Assembly: GCA_030272155.1 (NCBI GenBank)
Contig: CP126202.1
Location: forward strand, 4,795,501 to 4,859,500
Source of the DNA: Tetradesmus obliquus
Lineage: Eukaryota > Chlorophyta > Chlorophyceae > Sphaeropleales > Scenedesmaceae
Reading direction: 5' to 3'
Length of the DNA stretch: 64,000 bases
The position numbers were made by a program, and so were the translations under genes. Under the pieces are notes generated by a model. The model worked only from the letters and a program-made list of their open reading frames with translations, searched no databases and was not told where the DNA came from. Positions 35,875 to 61,794 of this stretch are shown here, piece by piece. Numbering within the stretch: position 1 is the stretch's first letter; each line of letters opens with the position of its first letter.

Positions 35875-38590
35875 TGCTTGCAGGAGCCAACACTTTCACA
35901 CACGCCAAGATAGGGCTGGGTGCTATGGCAGCAACATGTCTATGTGCTGCTGCTGTGCCGAAAGCACTGCGGACGAGACTGCGAAAATTGTGAGTCGTGT
36001 CCTGACACACTGCTTATGCCAGCAACACGGGCACATGCGCAGCTGCAGCACACATCCAGCACGAGGTGCCCTGCACCTGCGCATTGTCACAGCAACGCTC
36101 ATGTAGGCCATGCGGAAGCGACAGGACCAAACATTGACATGTCCGTACAGCCTCTGATGCTGCGGCGACAACACTGGCATGTAGACCTGCTACATGAAAA
36201 GCGCTACACCCGACTGTAAACGCCAGGCCAGCCAGCCAGAATATGGCGCTGCACTCGTGTGCCCTTGCATGCAGCCGCCACGCACCTCCAGCACTGTCGC
36301 GCCCTGCACGTGCGCGTTGTCGTAGCCGACGCTCATGTAGGCCATGCGGAAAGGGATAAGCCAGCCAGTGACGGCAGCAGCAAACACCGTCACGTACCTG
36401 CCGCACAATGGCAGTGGCAGGCAGCGGCAACTGATTTGTATTCACGGTATGTTGCTGTAGGCCAGCCAGCCAACAATGTGCCACCTTGTCACTTTATATA
36501 ATGCAGTGCGCATGCAGGTTTGACTCTGTGGATGCTGGTCATGCGGTGCTGTGCGCCCTGCTGCCGACACCACCACGCTGCATGCTGTTGTCAACCGCGC
36601 TGCTGACTTGTGCGCACTGTGCAGCTGTTTGCAGCAGCAGCCTGTGCATGTGGTGGAGCCACAACTTCGCCGAGCAGCTGCGCGGGTATCCGGGATCAGC
36701 AGCAGCACCCACCACCAGATCCTGTAGCACCTAACCAGGGGGTGGATCACGCCCCTTTGGCCTATACCAAACCTCAATGCACTCTGTGTATCGACTGCAG
36801 TACCAACTAGTGTGCTGTGCAGCTGACCAGTACCCACCACCAAATCCTGTAGCGCCTGTCCAGGGGGTGGATTACGCCCCTGCCCCAGCTGCGCTGCGCA
36901 GTCTCTGATGTCTGCTGCTCCAGGATGTCTGCTTCCGCCATGTGCATGTACTGCACAGCAGGGCAGCACACAGCACAGCACAGTGCAGGAGCACAGAGCA
37001 CATCGCATAGGTGAGCAGCAGCAGCAGCTTGGTCAACACACATGCCTCAGCCATGTGCATGTACTGCACAGCAGCACAGCACGTCAAGGAACAGTACAGA
37101 CAGCAGCGCGCATGGCTCGACTGATACAACGCACACGCAGGCTGACCCACTGGCCCACAGAGCTATCCCCTGCAGCAGACTTTGCGCAAGCTGGGCGATT
37201 ACGACAGCATTTGCTGGCAACATAGCAACTTATAGCAACTCAATTGCGCTTAAGGTGCATCTGTTGCTTTCTTGGAAGCAAGCGGCTGCTGGTATGTGCT
37301 CTTGCAGGCATGCTGCTGCTACTCGCTGGCCCATGGCACATTGCAAACCCTGTCTGCTCACCTTCTTCGTTGCCTCCTCAGACACCTTCACAGCCATGCT
37401 CTGCCGCCCAAACACAACATCGCCCAGCGCTCTTGCAGTCGGCTGCGCAGACACGCCGCCTAGGCTGGCACGGCTGTTTGAGGCAACACTGCCTGCTGCA
37501 TCAGCCCCAGCTGGCCTCTCACTCTTCCTGCCAGTGCTGCTGGGCCTGCCTGTACTGCCTGTTTTGAGGCTCGTTGTACTGCTGCCAGCCAGGTTGCTTC
37601 CTGAGCCTCTCTCTACTGCTGCTGCTGCTGCTGCTGATGTAGAAGATGATTGCTCGGGGAGCACGCCACCGTCGGCATTGCTGCTGTGGGGCAGCAACTC
37701 AAAGGGATCCCTGGGCCCGAGCACAGTGGTGCTGCTGCTGGGGATCTTGGCTTTGCGGCCCAGGCTTGGGAAGCCATCAGCTGCTGCTGCTGCTGCTGCT
37801 GCTGCTGTGTGGCGTGGCGTGCTGTCGCCGCTGCTTGCGTCTTCGACATTGCTTGTGCGGCTATGCTCGCCGCGGTGACTGCAGATCCAGCAGCCAAGCA
37901 AGTTGAGGAATGCAGCAGGGTGTTCAGGGTGCAGCCTAGTGCAAGGCATACGCAGATGTGAGTGCGAATCTGGCTGTCGAGTGGCGATGGCACGAGCATA
38001 TGTCTTGCTGCTGGCACGCTGATGTTGGTATGACAGCAGCACCCTGTGTTGGCTCTATCTGAGTTTGCACGGACTCTTGCACAGATTATGCTCGTTAATA
38101 CTCTTGCCGCAAGATTCCTGAGCACCGCATCCGCCAGGAAGCGACCCAGCTGCTGCTGTTTAGGCACGTAACCCTAGCTTGACTGCGCATGACAAAAACT
38201 TGCAGGACAGCACCACAGGTGCTGCACTGCTGTTGAAGTGGCAAATTGTGCTTCAGTTGTAGCTTATGATCACTTCACTGGGGCGCTGAGCAGCTGACAC
38301 AGCTGTCTCCTGCAGAGCTCTCCTGGGCATGTTGCTGCAGCAGCAGGCAGCCGCTGCAGCTGTGCTGCTGTAGGCTGCTGCAGTGCAGAAGGCAGGAGCG
38401 TCGGTGTGTCTTACCTTTCCTCGGGTACCGCACTGATCCTATGAAACAAGCTGCTTGAGGGCAGCCCAGGGGCTTGCGAAGCTACGTTGGCTGCAGCAGC
38501 AGCTCGCCTGCGCTCCCGTGGGTTCAGCCAGCTCGGCAGGCTGAACCCACGTCGAGGGCTTGGTGGCCCCCCTCCTTCAATATCTCCCAT
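17245..38590 (-). CDS. Shaker-type K+ channel with CNBD and ankyrin repeats, 30 exons, 1891 aa
   Basis: Exons on the minus strand: 38590-38415, 37878-37362, 36950-36838, 36397-36286, 35605-35490, 34721-34508, 33791-33664, 33225-33122, 32531-32467, 32086-32012, 31498-31392, 30320-30200, 29677-29488, 29296-29048, 28731-28568, 28254-28003, 26891-26804, 26445-26391, 26079-26001, 25671-25205, 24920-23927, 23059-22901, 22545-22402, 22188-22108, 21453-21338, 21021-20910, 20534-20427, 19143-18963, 18276-18164 and 17520-17245. The phases sum to exactly 1892 codons. In order the protein has an Ala/Ser-rich N-terminus; S1 (GVIHPLDRRYRIWW then VTVFAAAVTGWLIPF); S2-S3 (DILVSFFVGFYDSHGLLVMQ); S4 (RYVALLGLLKLGRMYRVGV); S5 (LCFFLLHWAACGFWYIALQ); pore TFATLGYGDITPS; S6; C-linker; CNBD (ELYIVMAGHVELV, later GPGDCFAEVAYFTEVP, VRSLTVCRVLVIPR); and ankyrin repeats (NTADYDGRTALMVAAYRGHK, DRWGDTPLQEALRAG). 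This is the plant AKT/SKOR plan, a membrane K+-selective channel, though no KHA domain is seen. A roughly 290-residue insert interrupts the CNBD. Confidence 0.85.
17523..17581. repeat. Sense-strand CTG tract forming the last channel acceptor
   Basis: About 19 CAG units on plus, read as CTG in the transcript, run straight into CTGCAG and the terminal exon. The microsatellite itself occupies the polypyrimidine-tract position. Confidence 0.9.
17795..18070 (-). repeat. Three 3' partial copies of the penultimate ankyrin exon
   Basis: Fragments near 18000-18065, 17885-17945 and 17800-17835 repeat parts of IERLQEVQWDAKDRWGDTPLQ (one reads IEQLQKVQWDANAHGLGDTP). The better-preserved ones are followed by donor-like GT. 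They lie downstream of exon 18276-18164. Confidence 0.75.
18390..18490 (-). repeat. Partial copy of the penultimate ankyrin exon (5' part)
   Basis: Antisense reading repeats GDVQALRLLADAVADT after a CAG acceptor, against GDVRALRLLADAVADA in exon 18276-18164, and lies upstream of it. Confidence 0.8.
18710..18812 (-). repeat. 3' partial copy of ankyrin exon 19143-18963
   Basis: Repeats HDQLLVLLAAGANPAAA and degraded flanks, downstream of its source exon. Confidence 0.75.
19285..19609 (-). repeat. Decayed tandem copies of ankyrin exon 20534-20427 with intron
   Basis: Two fragments (around 19285-19320 and 19498-19560) repeat the AAMNGSSGIQ end of the exon plus the adjoining intron, whose C-rich part (near 19385 and 19610) is homologous to the 29-bp array unit. 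Confidence 0.7.
19610..20218. repeat. 29-bp minisatellite, 21 units, C-rich/G-rich
   Basis: Perfect period of 29 from 19610 to 20218 (21 units), nearly invariant; one unit has GCGTGAC in place of GAGTGAC. Each unit contains CCGCCCCACCCCC, so the transcribed (minus) strand carries repeated runs of G. It lies in an intron of the channel gene. There are no unique spacers, so it is not a CRISPR array. Confidence 0.95.
20765..20802 (-). repeat. 3' partial copy of ankyrin exon 21021-20910
   Basis: Repeats AVTNKQQV with the exon's donor, downstream of the source exon. Confidence 0.75.
21615..21680 (-). repeat. 5' partial copy of exon 21453-21338
   Basis: An acceptor is followed by VGAAPLLEY and then degraded sequence; the real exon begins VGAAPLVEF. 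It lies upstream of its source. Confidence 0.8.
21868..22048 (-). repeat. Two 3' partial copies of ankyrin exon 22188-22108
   Basis: The fragment at about 21995-22048 reads ITLKDRSGYSPLELAHK and the one at about 21868-21915 reads IKLKHRWAYSPELAHM, against ITLKDRWGYSPLELAHK. Both lie downstream and end at GT donors. Confidence 0.85.
22622..22672 (-). repeat. 5' partial copy of exon 22545-22402
   Basis: A CAG acceptor is followed by AQLLCNATNEGKLDRLG, against AQLLCKATYEGKLDRLS. Confidence 0.85.
23118..23315 (-). repeat. Three 5' partial copies of exon 23059-22901
   Basis: Fragments beginning DIALK, DIVLNLLAVGADT and DIALSPPFV sit upstream of the exon beginning DIVLNLLFVGADT; the clearest (near 23242) has a good acceptor. 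Confidence 0.8.
23470..23790 (-). repeat. Two 3' partial copies of ankyrin exon 24920-23927
   Basis: Both read MLRQGMSPNTADxDGRTAxM and continue to the exon end at a GT donor. About 220 bp of intron between them is also duplicated, so the repeat unit spans the exon-intron junction. Confidence 0.9.
25184..25201. repeat. C homopolymer directly after a splice donor
   Basis: An 18-base C run on plus is a G run on the sense strand. It begins within three bases of the donor of channel exon 25671-25205. Confidence 0.85.
25725..25778 (-). repeat. 5' partial copy of exon 25671-25205
   Basis: After a CTGCAG acceptor it reads MAAVFLPPELAREVL; the real exon begins MVAVFLPPELAREVL. Confidence 0.85.
25936..25991. 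repeat. C-rich (sense G-rich) block near a splice donor
   Basis: Several long C runs on plus, which are G runs on the transcript, follow the donor of exon 26079-26001 by about ten bases. The composition favours G-quadruplex formation in the pre-mRNA. Confidence 0.8.
26446..26498. repeat. Sense-strand CTG tract at the acceptor of channel exon 18
   Basis: A CAG run on plus (about 26460-26497) is a CTG run on the sense strand and leads into the acceptor of exon 26445-26391. Confidence 0.85.
27155..27900 (-). repeat. Four 3' partial copies of the Ala-rich CNBD-insert exon
   Basis: Fragments ending near 27162, 27402, 27551 and 27871 repeat the segment GSGAAGPAGAAAAQ (or a variant) and the following GTGAGGCTGCAG donor region of exon 28254-28003. 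All are downstream of the source. Confidence 0.85.
29780..30152 (-). repeat. Three 3' partial copies of the C-linker/CNBD exon
   Basis: Copies near 30087-30146, 29973-30032 and 29782-29850 read KKCGVEFLDALMLGARVELF or a degraded form and end at donors. The first two have a period of 114 bases with exon 30320-30200 and are almost identical, so they are recent. Confidence 0.9.
30405..30545 (-). repeat. Two 5' partial copies of exon 30320-30200
   Basis: Fragments near 30430 and 30533 follow CTGCAG/TTGCAG acceptors and read KILRQVYATP and KVLGQLYAMP, against KILRQLYATP. They lie upstream of the source exon. Confidence 0.85.
30947..31150 (+). repeat. 34-bp minisatellite, 6 units
   Basis: Units starting CATGCAGCAACCACGCAACG repeat every 34 bases, with small variations. 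It lies in a channel intron. Confidence 0.9.
31545..31825 (-). repeat. Three 5' partial copies of exon 31498-31392 with CTG tracts
   Basis: Each fragment reads DLKHTMAGL or a degraded variant after an acceptor and is separated from the next by sense-strand CTG runs. The longest run is at about 31715-31772. Confidence 0.85.
32225..32275 (-). repeat. 3' partial copy of the S6 exon
   Basis: Repeats VLGAITLLVTKH, against VLGTITLLVTKQ in exon 32531-32467, followed by a GTGGG donor-like site. Confidence 0.8.
33122..33225 (-). other. Pore-loop exon of the K+ channel (selectivity filter)
   Basis: This exon encodes YIFSFYWAIVTFATLGYGD and ITPSTTPEILFTILY. TLGYGD is the K+ selectivity filter signature. 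A decayed 5' copy with an acceptor (HIFSFYWAI) lies upstream at 33308-33350. Confidence 0.9.
33404..33430. repeat. Palindromic ATGTAAC heptamer repeat
   Basis: GTTACATGTAAC is a 12-bp palindrome extended by two further ATGTAAC units, in a channel intron. Confidence 0.7.
33840..33915 (-). repeat. 5' partial copy of the S5 exon
   Basis: After a CTGCAG acceptor it reads LCCFLLHWAACGSWYIALQE; the real exon reads LCFFLLHWAACGFWYIALQE. Confidence 0.9.
34150..34460 (-). repeat. Three 3' partial copies of the S4 exon end
   Basis: Fragments near 34155-34210, 34270-34335 and 34390-34450 repeat the MSFNLNLGLLTLTLLRNFT segment and its GTGAGC-type donor, each followed by the same intron stretch. Confidence 0.85.
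34850..34975 (-). repeat. 5' partial copy of the S3-S4 exon
   Basis: Reads LLVDVITTVPFNATVLAALR and on through LLGLLKL before diverging. It follows a CAG acceptor upstream of exon 34721-34508. Confidence 0.9.
35250..35420 (-). repeat. Two 3' partial copies of the S2-S3 exon
   Basis: Fragments near 35260-35300 and 35375-35420 repeat LLVMQxLPVALF, downstream of exon 35605-35490. Confidence 0.75.
35680..35850 (-). repeat. Two 5' partial copies of the S2 exon with CTG tracts
   Basis: Copies starting near 35735 and 35842 read ILLSGVFGLDILVSF or ILLLGVFGLDILVSF and lie upstream of exon 35605-35490, separated by sense-strand CTG runs. Confidence 0.85.
36050..36170 (-). repeat. 3' partial copy of the S1 exon
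   Basis: Repeats FRMAYMSV and the following segment of exon 36397-36286 with decay. Confidence 0.75.
36715..36780 (-). repeat. 3' partial copy of the pre-S1 exon
   Basis: Reads GQRGVIHPLVRCYRIWW with a GTGGG donor, against GRGVIHPLDRRYRIWW in exon 36950-36838. A short 5' copy (YMHMAEA) lies on the other side near 37040-37065. Confidence 0.85.
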
Positions 38591-39906
38591 GCTCACGCCG
38601 AGTTCAATGTCACCCCAGGCGTGTGGGTGGTGATGGGGTCGAACAGTTCATGCTGTTTCGGAACTTGAGACACGGTATAGGACATTTAAATCGCGTGTTA
38701 AGACAAGATGCGCCTTGCAGGACACTGCGATTTCACCTCCAATGTTGGGCACCTTTCATCACAAACCTAATGGTTCTGACATGGTTATGCAGGCAGTAGC
38801 TCATTCTGCTCAAGCATGTCTAGGCTGAAATACAAGTATTTCAAAAGTTTGAGGCCGACATGTAGCTCATGCCGGCCTTTGTCAGAAAATGCCAGACAAG
38901 GCAGTACACAACAGTTGCTGACGCCTTGATTGTTGGCCAGCCAACATCAGAATCAACACCCTGGCATTGTAAACATCAAAAGCAGCACAAGTGAGCTGAC
39001 CCGTGGTGTTCACTTCTCAAGTGCCACTGATCAGTGAGGGACTTGCATCAAGCCAGCCTGCCATGCTAGTACAAGCTGAGCCTGGCAGGCCGACCACTAG
39101 CTACCAAATGGATGCTGCTGTGCAGCAGAACACAGAGGTTATCGGTTCGCCATGCCAACATGAAGGTGGCGGGCTGCAGCCCGCACTCAGTGACTGGTAT
39201 CCAATAACTGCCCAGCAGCTGCTGGGTCAAGCAAAGCCAGACCACGTGCTCTCCTGGTCCAGCATTGCTTGAAGATGCGCAGCTATGTATTAACCATGGT
39301 TGTTTGCAGTCTAGGGCAGCCTAGTATCGCCTTATGCTACCCACCGCGCACTGCTGCGCTGCAAACCTTGGCAAACAGCAGGCTTCATCACTGTCAAGCA
39401 GCCACCAAGAATGAACATGACTATTGCATTTATTAAACGCTTTCCTAACACCAACCGTCTGCACCGCGAACACGACAATCACCTGAAAAAGGTGGCAGTG
39501 CCCAGGCTGGGCCTGGTGCACTTCATCAGAAAATGAAAGCCAGGCCCTCATGACTGATTGCACACTGGCAGGACAACAGTTGCTTTTTTTCTGCTACTGG
39601 CAGGTACTACTTGACTCTTCAGGGGAGTAATGTGCAGCCTTACAGAATCATGCATGTACACTGGCACCTGGCGCACAGACAAGCAAGGACGCGATAGCTG
39701 ACCACCCCGACTTGCCTGGCTGTTGCATCTTAGCAACAATTTTAGACTGAATACTTGATCCCTCAGCTCCTTAAACTGATCGAAGCAAGCTTGATTGCTG
39801 AGCTGTGTTACTTCAGCGGTGTTTTGCAATAAGGGCTCCTCGTGCAGCCCCGTATAGCGCTTCGCGCTGCTAGATTCCTCCCTTTTCTTTTAAGCAGTCA
39901 GCAACC
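38591..39906. promoter_or_regulatory. Divergent intergenic region between K+ channel and RPS25
   Basis: Contains the 5' regions of both divergent genes. It is lower in GC than the genes and free of CTG tracts. At 39250-39300 it holds a copy of the inverted-repeat element terminus described at 62408-62625. No coding exon is supported. Confidence 0.5.
39251..39292 (+). repeat. Solo arm related to the MITE-like element
   Basis: Contains CAGCATTGCTTGAAGATGCG, one mismatch from the 62408 arm. It lies in the channel-RPS25 intergenic region. Confidence 0.6.
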
Positions 39907-41948
39907 ATGGCGCCCAAGGAGCAGAAGGCACGTCTTTCAGTGGCCGCAGCCTCTTCGCTATGGCGTCCTGTTCGCCTCAGCGCATGCTGGTGCTCACACG
40001 CTTGCTTTGTTTGTGTCTTGTAGAGTAAGGAGGCTAAGGCCATGGCTGCTATGAACAGCAGCAAGGCAAGTTCCTGGGGTGTGCTGGGCGAGTCCTTACT
40101 TCGTTTACTGCAGCAGCCTCTGATCAGCATGTCTTGTATATGCGATCAATCTGCAGCTTGATATTCTCGAGCCAAAGCTGAAACAGCAGCAGCGTCGGTG
40201 TGTCGCAGCCACCTTGAGCAGCACACCCTCAGTGCTGCGCACCGAACTGGCCTATAATCACGGTGGGCTAACACTTTGTCTTTGTTTTCCTGCAGGGGTG
40301 AGTTTATTATGGCTGGCATGTCAGCAGGGCGCATGGCAGAGCTGTGGCAAAAGCAGTGACGCTGAACCAGCAGCAGCAGCAGCTCCAGCATGCGGAGCAG
40401 TGGCTGGAGCCGGTGGCAGCAACAGTGTGTCTGCAGCACTGCCTCTTCGTCTATACAGCAGCCTGTGGCATCGGAGTGCTGTCATAGGGATCACAGCGCT
40501 GCCTGCAGCACTTCCCGTGGCCCAGCCGTGCTGAAAGGGTCGCGCCATTTGCTCCAGTACCAGCAGCAGTAGCAACAGTACAGCAGCAGCGGGGACTGTT
40601 GCACGACAGTAGCTGCCACTGAGTTGGCAGCAGCAGCCACAGCAGCAGCAGGCAGTGGAGCAGCTACAGCAGCATGAATGGCAGCACTTGTGAGTACTCT
40701 TGTGTGCATGCTGCAGGATGCAGCACAGCTGCATTCGCATTCCATCAGCCATCGTCCGCCAGCACCTATCACATGTTCATGTGGCCCTAATCCCTGCATG
40801 CTGCACATTGTTGCTCTGCGCCCATCTGCACCCGCACACATTTCCACCCCTGCAGCAAGAAGAAGAAGTGGAGCAAGGGCAAGATGAAGGAGAAGGTGAA
40901 CAACCTGGTGCTGTTTGACCAGGCCACCTACGACAAGCTCATCGGGGAGGTGCCCAAGTACAAGATGATCACGCCCTCCATCCTGGCAGACCGCCTGCGC
41001 CTCAACGGCAGCCTGGCGCGCGCAGCCATCAGGGAGCTGCTGAGCAAGGTGCGTGCTGTGCGACAGGGGCGAGGGCCAGGGCAGGGGTGCTGTCCCTCGC
41101 TCATGGCAGTAGCAGTGCGGCAGGGGCCTATGGTGTAGCGAGGCGCCTCATCCGCAAGCTGCTGGAGGGGGCAGGGGGCAGCCGGAGGGCATGGAGCTGC
41201 TGCATTTCAGCGCGGTGTGGTGGAACAAACAGTGCAGGTGCAGTGGACAGTCGCCTATGGCAACAGCCGGTTTTGCGGCAGCGGTTTCTGGCAGCAGCTA
41301 CCTGCTGCAGCAGCAGCATATCGCGCAGGCAGTATATGCAGGGATTGCTCCTGGTAAGTGTGGGATCGCTTCTGGTGTAGTGTGGTTGGGGCACTGTTGT
41401 GCGGTTGGGGCGGTTGTGCGAAAGTTGATGTTACATGGCGCGCAGCGCTGCTGAGTCAAGCCTGGCAGTTTTGTTGAAGCGCATTGTTAGATGTTCTTTG
41501 TCTTGTGCCGTGATGGGCGTTCTTGTACGTTGTGTACTCAACATGTGGCCGTTGGGATTGTGACGGGCAGCAATGTTGGCATGGTGAAGCCCATGGATGC
41601 GCTGCTGTTGATGTTGAGTCAATGCTTGATCCGGTCAAGCACTGGACCAACACCAATGCCAGCGGCTGCTATGGGCTTTTCCATGTGACGCTGCTGCCCG
41701 TCACAGCAGCGTAGCACGCCTCACCTCGCCGTGCCTGTCGTCTGTGTCTCAGGCCGCAACTTTTGGCTAGTACGTGCTGTTGCCGTGCACACTGATGTGT
41801 CTGGGCTCCTTACCTGCTGAACATGCCTCTGTGCCCTGCTCGCGCTGCTCGGCTGCTGCTGCTGCTGCTTCTATACATGCAGGGCCTGATCAAGCCCATT
41901 GCTGAGCACGCCAGCCAGAAGATCTACACCCGTGCTGTGGGCCAGTAA
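39907..41948 (+). CDS. RPS25: 40S ribosomal protein S25 (eS25)
   Basis: The conserved exon 40860-41048 encodes [20 protein letters not shown], then [20 protein letters not shown] and [19 protein letters not shown]. The last exon (41883-41948) encodes [20 protein letters not shown] and ends in TAA. This is the full winged-helix core of eS25, a small-subunit protein near the ribosomal E site. The ATG at 39907 has a good context (AACCATGG) and begins MAPKEQK; a second short exon (40024-40065) encodes [14 protein letters not shown]. To keep the frame, the first two introns appear to start with GC (AAG|GCACGT and AAG|GCAAGT), so the exact N-terminal junctions are less certain. A TGTAA lies near 42230. 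Confidence 0.9.
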
Positions 41949-42883
41949 GCAGCTGCAGCAGCAGCAGCAGCGGCGGCTGGTTCAGCAGCAGCAGTGGGAC
42001 GGCGGTGCAGCAGCAGCGGCTGCAGCGCTGCGGCCCTCGGGCCTGGCTGCTATATTGGCGAGAGTGGTGTGGCCAGCTGCACAGCAAAATAGTTGATGAA
42101 GGAGGCTCAAATTGATTTCAATGCGCTGTGCTGCTCTTGCAGTGGCAGGATGTCAGCAGGCAGCAGAGTTGAGAGCAGCAGCAGTCTCCGTGCAGCTGGC
42201 AGCAGGCGTTGGCACTTCTTTGCCCTGCTTGTAACACGCATCATCATTACTGTCACCAACGATGCGACTGTAGCAGCAGTAATGCTGTCAGTCAGTCTCA
42301 GAGACATCAGCAGCTCCAACAATAAAAAGAAATAATGGTTTCTAGGGGCCAGCAAAGCTAGCGTTGTGTTCTGCCTGCCTGCTGCCAGTAGTACCTGCAA
42401 CTTGATGGATTCAGCACAATACTATACTGCTGCCAGCCAGGCAGCTGCTGCAACGCATGGTACTCAAAAGCTCCGCATTGAAGACATCGGCGATCTTGCA
42501 CTGGGAATGATGCAGCATTATGATAGGTTCTGTACCCATTTAGTGGCCCGACTCCTGGCACACCACCGTGCTGTACTGTGCATCACCCAGATGCGTGGCA
42601 GAATGCTCCTGCGCTCACTGGCTGGTACCGACAGCAGGATCAAAACATCAACATCATCACGGCAGTGCAGCAGTTGGCCTGCGTGCAAATGTTCATCTCG
42701 CAGTTCTCACTGGTGTCATTGCCTTTCCCGCCGCGGCATGACAATTGCATTTGAATGGGCGAGTGCCAGACAACGGCCGGATCAGCACGCCACAAAAGGC
42801 CAGCAATTATCTACCGTCGCACAAGGTTAAATGTCAGGTCGTACCGTGTGATGTACTCAGTACATTGTACTGCCTCAACAACA
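41949..42883. other. RPS25 3' flank with a coding-like stretch
   Basis: Holds the RPS25 3' UTR with a TGTAA near 42230. From about 42527 to 42880 two adjacent stretches in different frames have amino-acid composition unlike the surrounding low-complexity DNA (for example GWYRQQDQNINIITAVQQLA and NGRISTPQKASNYLPSHKVK). I do not recognise the family; it appears to be a broken coding relic. Confidence 0.35.
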
Positions 42884-44337
42884 ATGGAAGGAAGCACTGG
42901 CCAGCTTTTTGCTCTGCAGGTAAGAGTACATGAAAGAGTATACGCAGTGACAAACTTGTTGCGAATGCAGCGAATAAACCGGCAGCACCAGCAAGAGAGG
43001 CAGTAGGGTTGGCCAGCATGTGAAAAGCAGAGCTGCTGTGACACAACTGCTTAAAATGGCACCATGCTGCGCCATGTCACCATGCGTTCATTGCAGGAGC
43101 CAGCAGATGGAGATATCATCGTGCCAGACTCCCTACCCACTGAAGACACAGTCGCAGAAGATTTGGCATGTCAGGTGGCAAACCTGCGGCGCGTGGCTGC
43201 TGCTGCGCCTTTCAGCTGGCACATGCCTCAGGCCAGTGTGCCAGGCAATCCAGAGGTAAGGGTTGAGCCGCTCGAGTTGCTGTGTAAGCCAAGACACAGA
43301 GTGTGACGGAGCTGAGCCTTGTGGCTTTTCTCACTGCTTTGACTCGGTTGCTGCTATGTGTTGTTCATACAAACTATTTCCTGCAAGGCATCTGTTATTC
43401 TCACACAGCATTGCTGTTTCCTGCAAGCCCTTTCGCCTTCTCAGCACATTGCTTGAAGGTGCGCAGTTGTATATTGACCACGGTTCTTTGGATCGTAAAG
43501 CATTGCAAATCTGTCCTTTCACATTGCGTGCGTGCTCTGCTCTGCTGCAGCCAAGGGCTCCTGTTTGAGTATGACTCTCTCCCCTCTCTCTCCTGGAGGA
43601 AAACATGGTCCTGGAGGAAGACATGGATAGGTCAATAACGCTTCTCCTGTGCAACAGCTCCAAACAAGGCCCACACCAGCAGCCCAAGTACCTCTCCCAC
43701 TCTGTCACACACGTTGCATCTTCCCCTGCCACACATGTTGTGCACCTCCTGCAGGTGCAGGCTTTCCTGCAAGGGCCCAAGCAGTCGTTCACACTCCGCA
43801 GCAGATTCAGTGGCATCTTGTTTGAATAATCGGTTTTCTGGTGTCCTGCAGGTGCAGGCTTTCCTGCAAGGGCCCAAGCAGTGCTTCACACTCAGCAGCG
43901 AATTCAGCGGCAATTTAATCAAAAATTCCATGTTCTGATGTCTGCAGGTGCAGGCTTTCCTGCAAGGGCCCAAGCATTCGTACACACTCAGTGGCAGCTT
44001 CAGCGGCATTGACCAGGCCCGCAAGGCAGCAGGCCGTCTGGTCCAGACCAGCATCTACAGCTACGGCAGCCACCGCTGCTACGGCCAGACTCGCTGGTGC
44101 AGCAGCAACCACAGCGCGACAGTGGAGGCACACGGCACGGGCAGGAACGCACATGTGGCGATACTCAAGACGGATGAATGGCACAAGGCGCTGCTCAAAA
44201 CTAAGCAGGGCCATGCGCAGGAGCTGCAGGCGGTCAAGCTGCTGCTGCGCAAGCCAGCTGCGGCTGCAGCAGCGCTGGCTGATGTGCTGAGGGTAGCAGA
44301 CACCACAGTCGACACTATTGATCTGACGAGTGATTGA
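42884..44337 (+). CDS. Unrecognised small protein, 3 exons, 194 aa
   Basis: Exons 42884-42919 (MEGSTGQLFALQ), 43097-43255 and 43948-44337 join in phase with GT-AG introns and end at a TGA. A TGTAA signal follows at about 44415. Exon 2 is acidic (ADGDIIVPDSLPTEDTVAED). Exon 3 has a Ser/Tyr/His-rich core (TSIYSYGSHRCYGQTRWCSS), an Ala/Leu helix, and ends in VDTIDLTSD, which resembles a SUMO-interacting motif (hydrophobic core next to acidic residues). Two 5' partial copies of exon 3, each with its acceptor, sit in intron 2. Function unknown; a nuclear role is only a guess from the SUMO-type tail. Confidence 0.65.
43441..43482 (+). repeat. Solo arm related to the MITE-like element
   Basis: Contains ATTGCTTGAAGGTGCGCAG, matching the 62408 arm, in intron 2 of the small gene. 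No partner arm is visible nearby. Confidence 0.6.
43755..43890 (+). repeat. Two 5' partial copies of the last exon of the small gene
   Basis: Fragments at about 43756 and 43852 follow CTGCAG acceptors and read VQAFLQGPKQSFTLRSRFSG and VQAFLQGPKQCFTLSSEFSG, against VQAFLQGPKHSYTLSGSFSG. Spacing is 96 bases. Confidence 0.9.
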
Positions 44338-61639
<17,302 letters not shown>

Positions 61640-61794
61640 GCGTGGTCTATCTGGCCATGCGGGCAGTTGACAGCCTTGCTCTTTTTCTGTCAGAGCAGTG
61701 CGGTGGATTGTGCTGTGTTCTTACTGGTAGTCAGCCGCGGTTGCCACAAGTTGGCTGCTGCGCATGGACGTCGATGTGTTGGGAGTAGTGCATG

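Noticed and set aside
41133-41170. A duplicated fragment of the RPS25 exon ([10 protein letters not shown] against [10 protein letters not shown]).
   Set aside because: Too short and diverged to separate from chance in GC-rich sequence.
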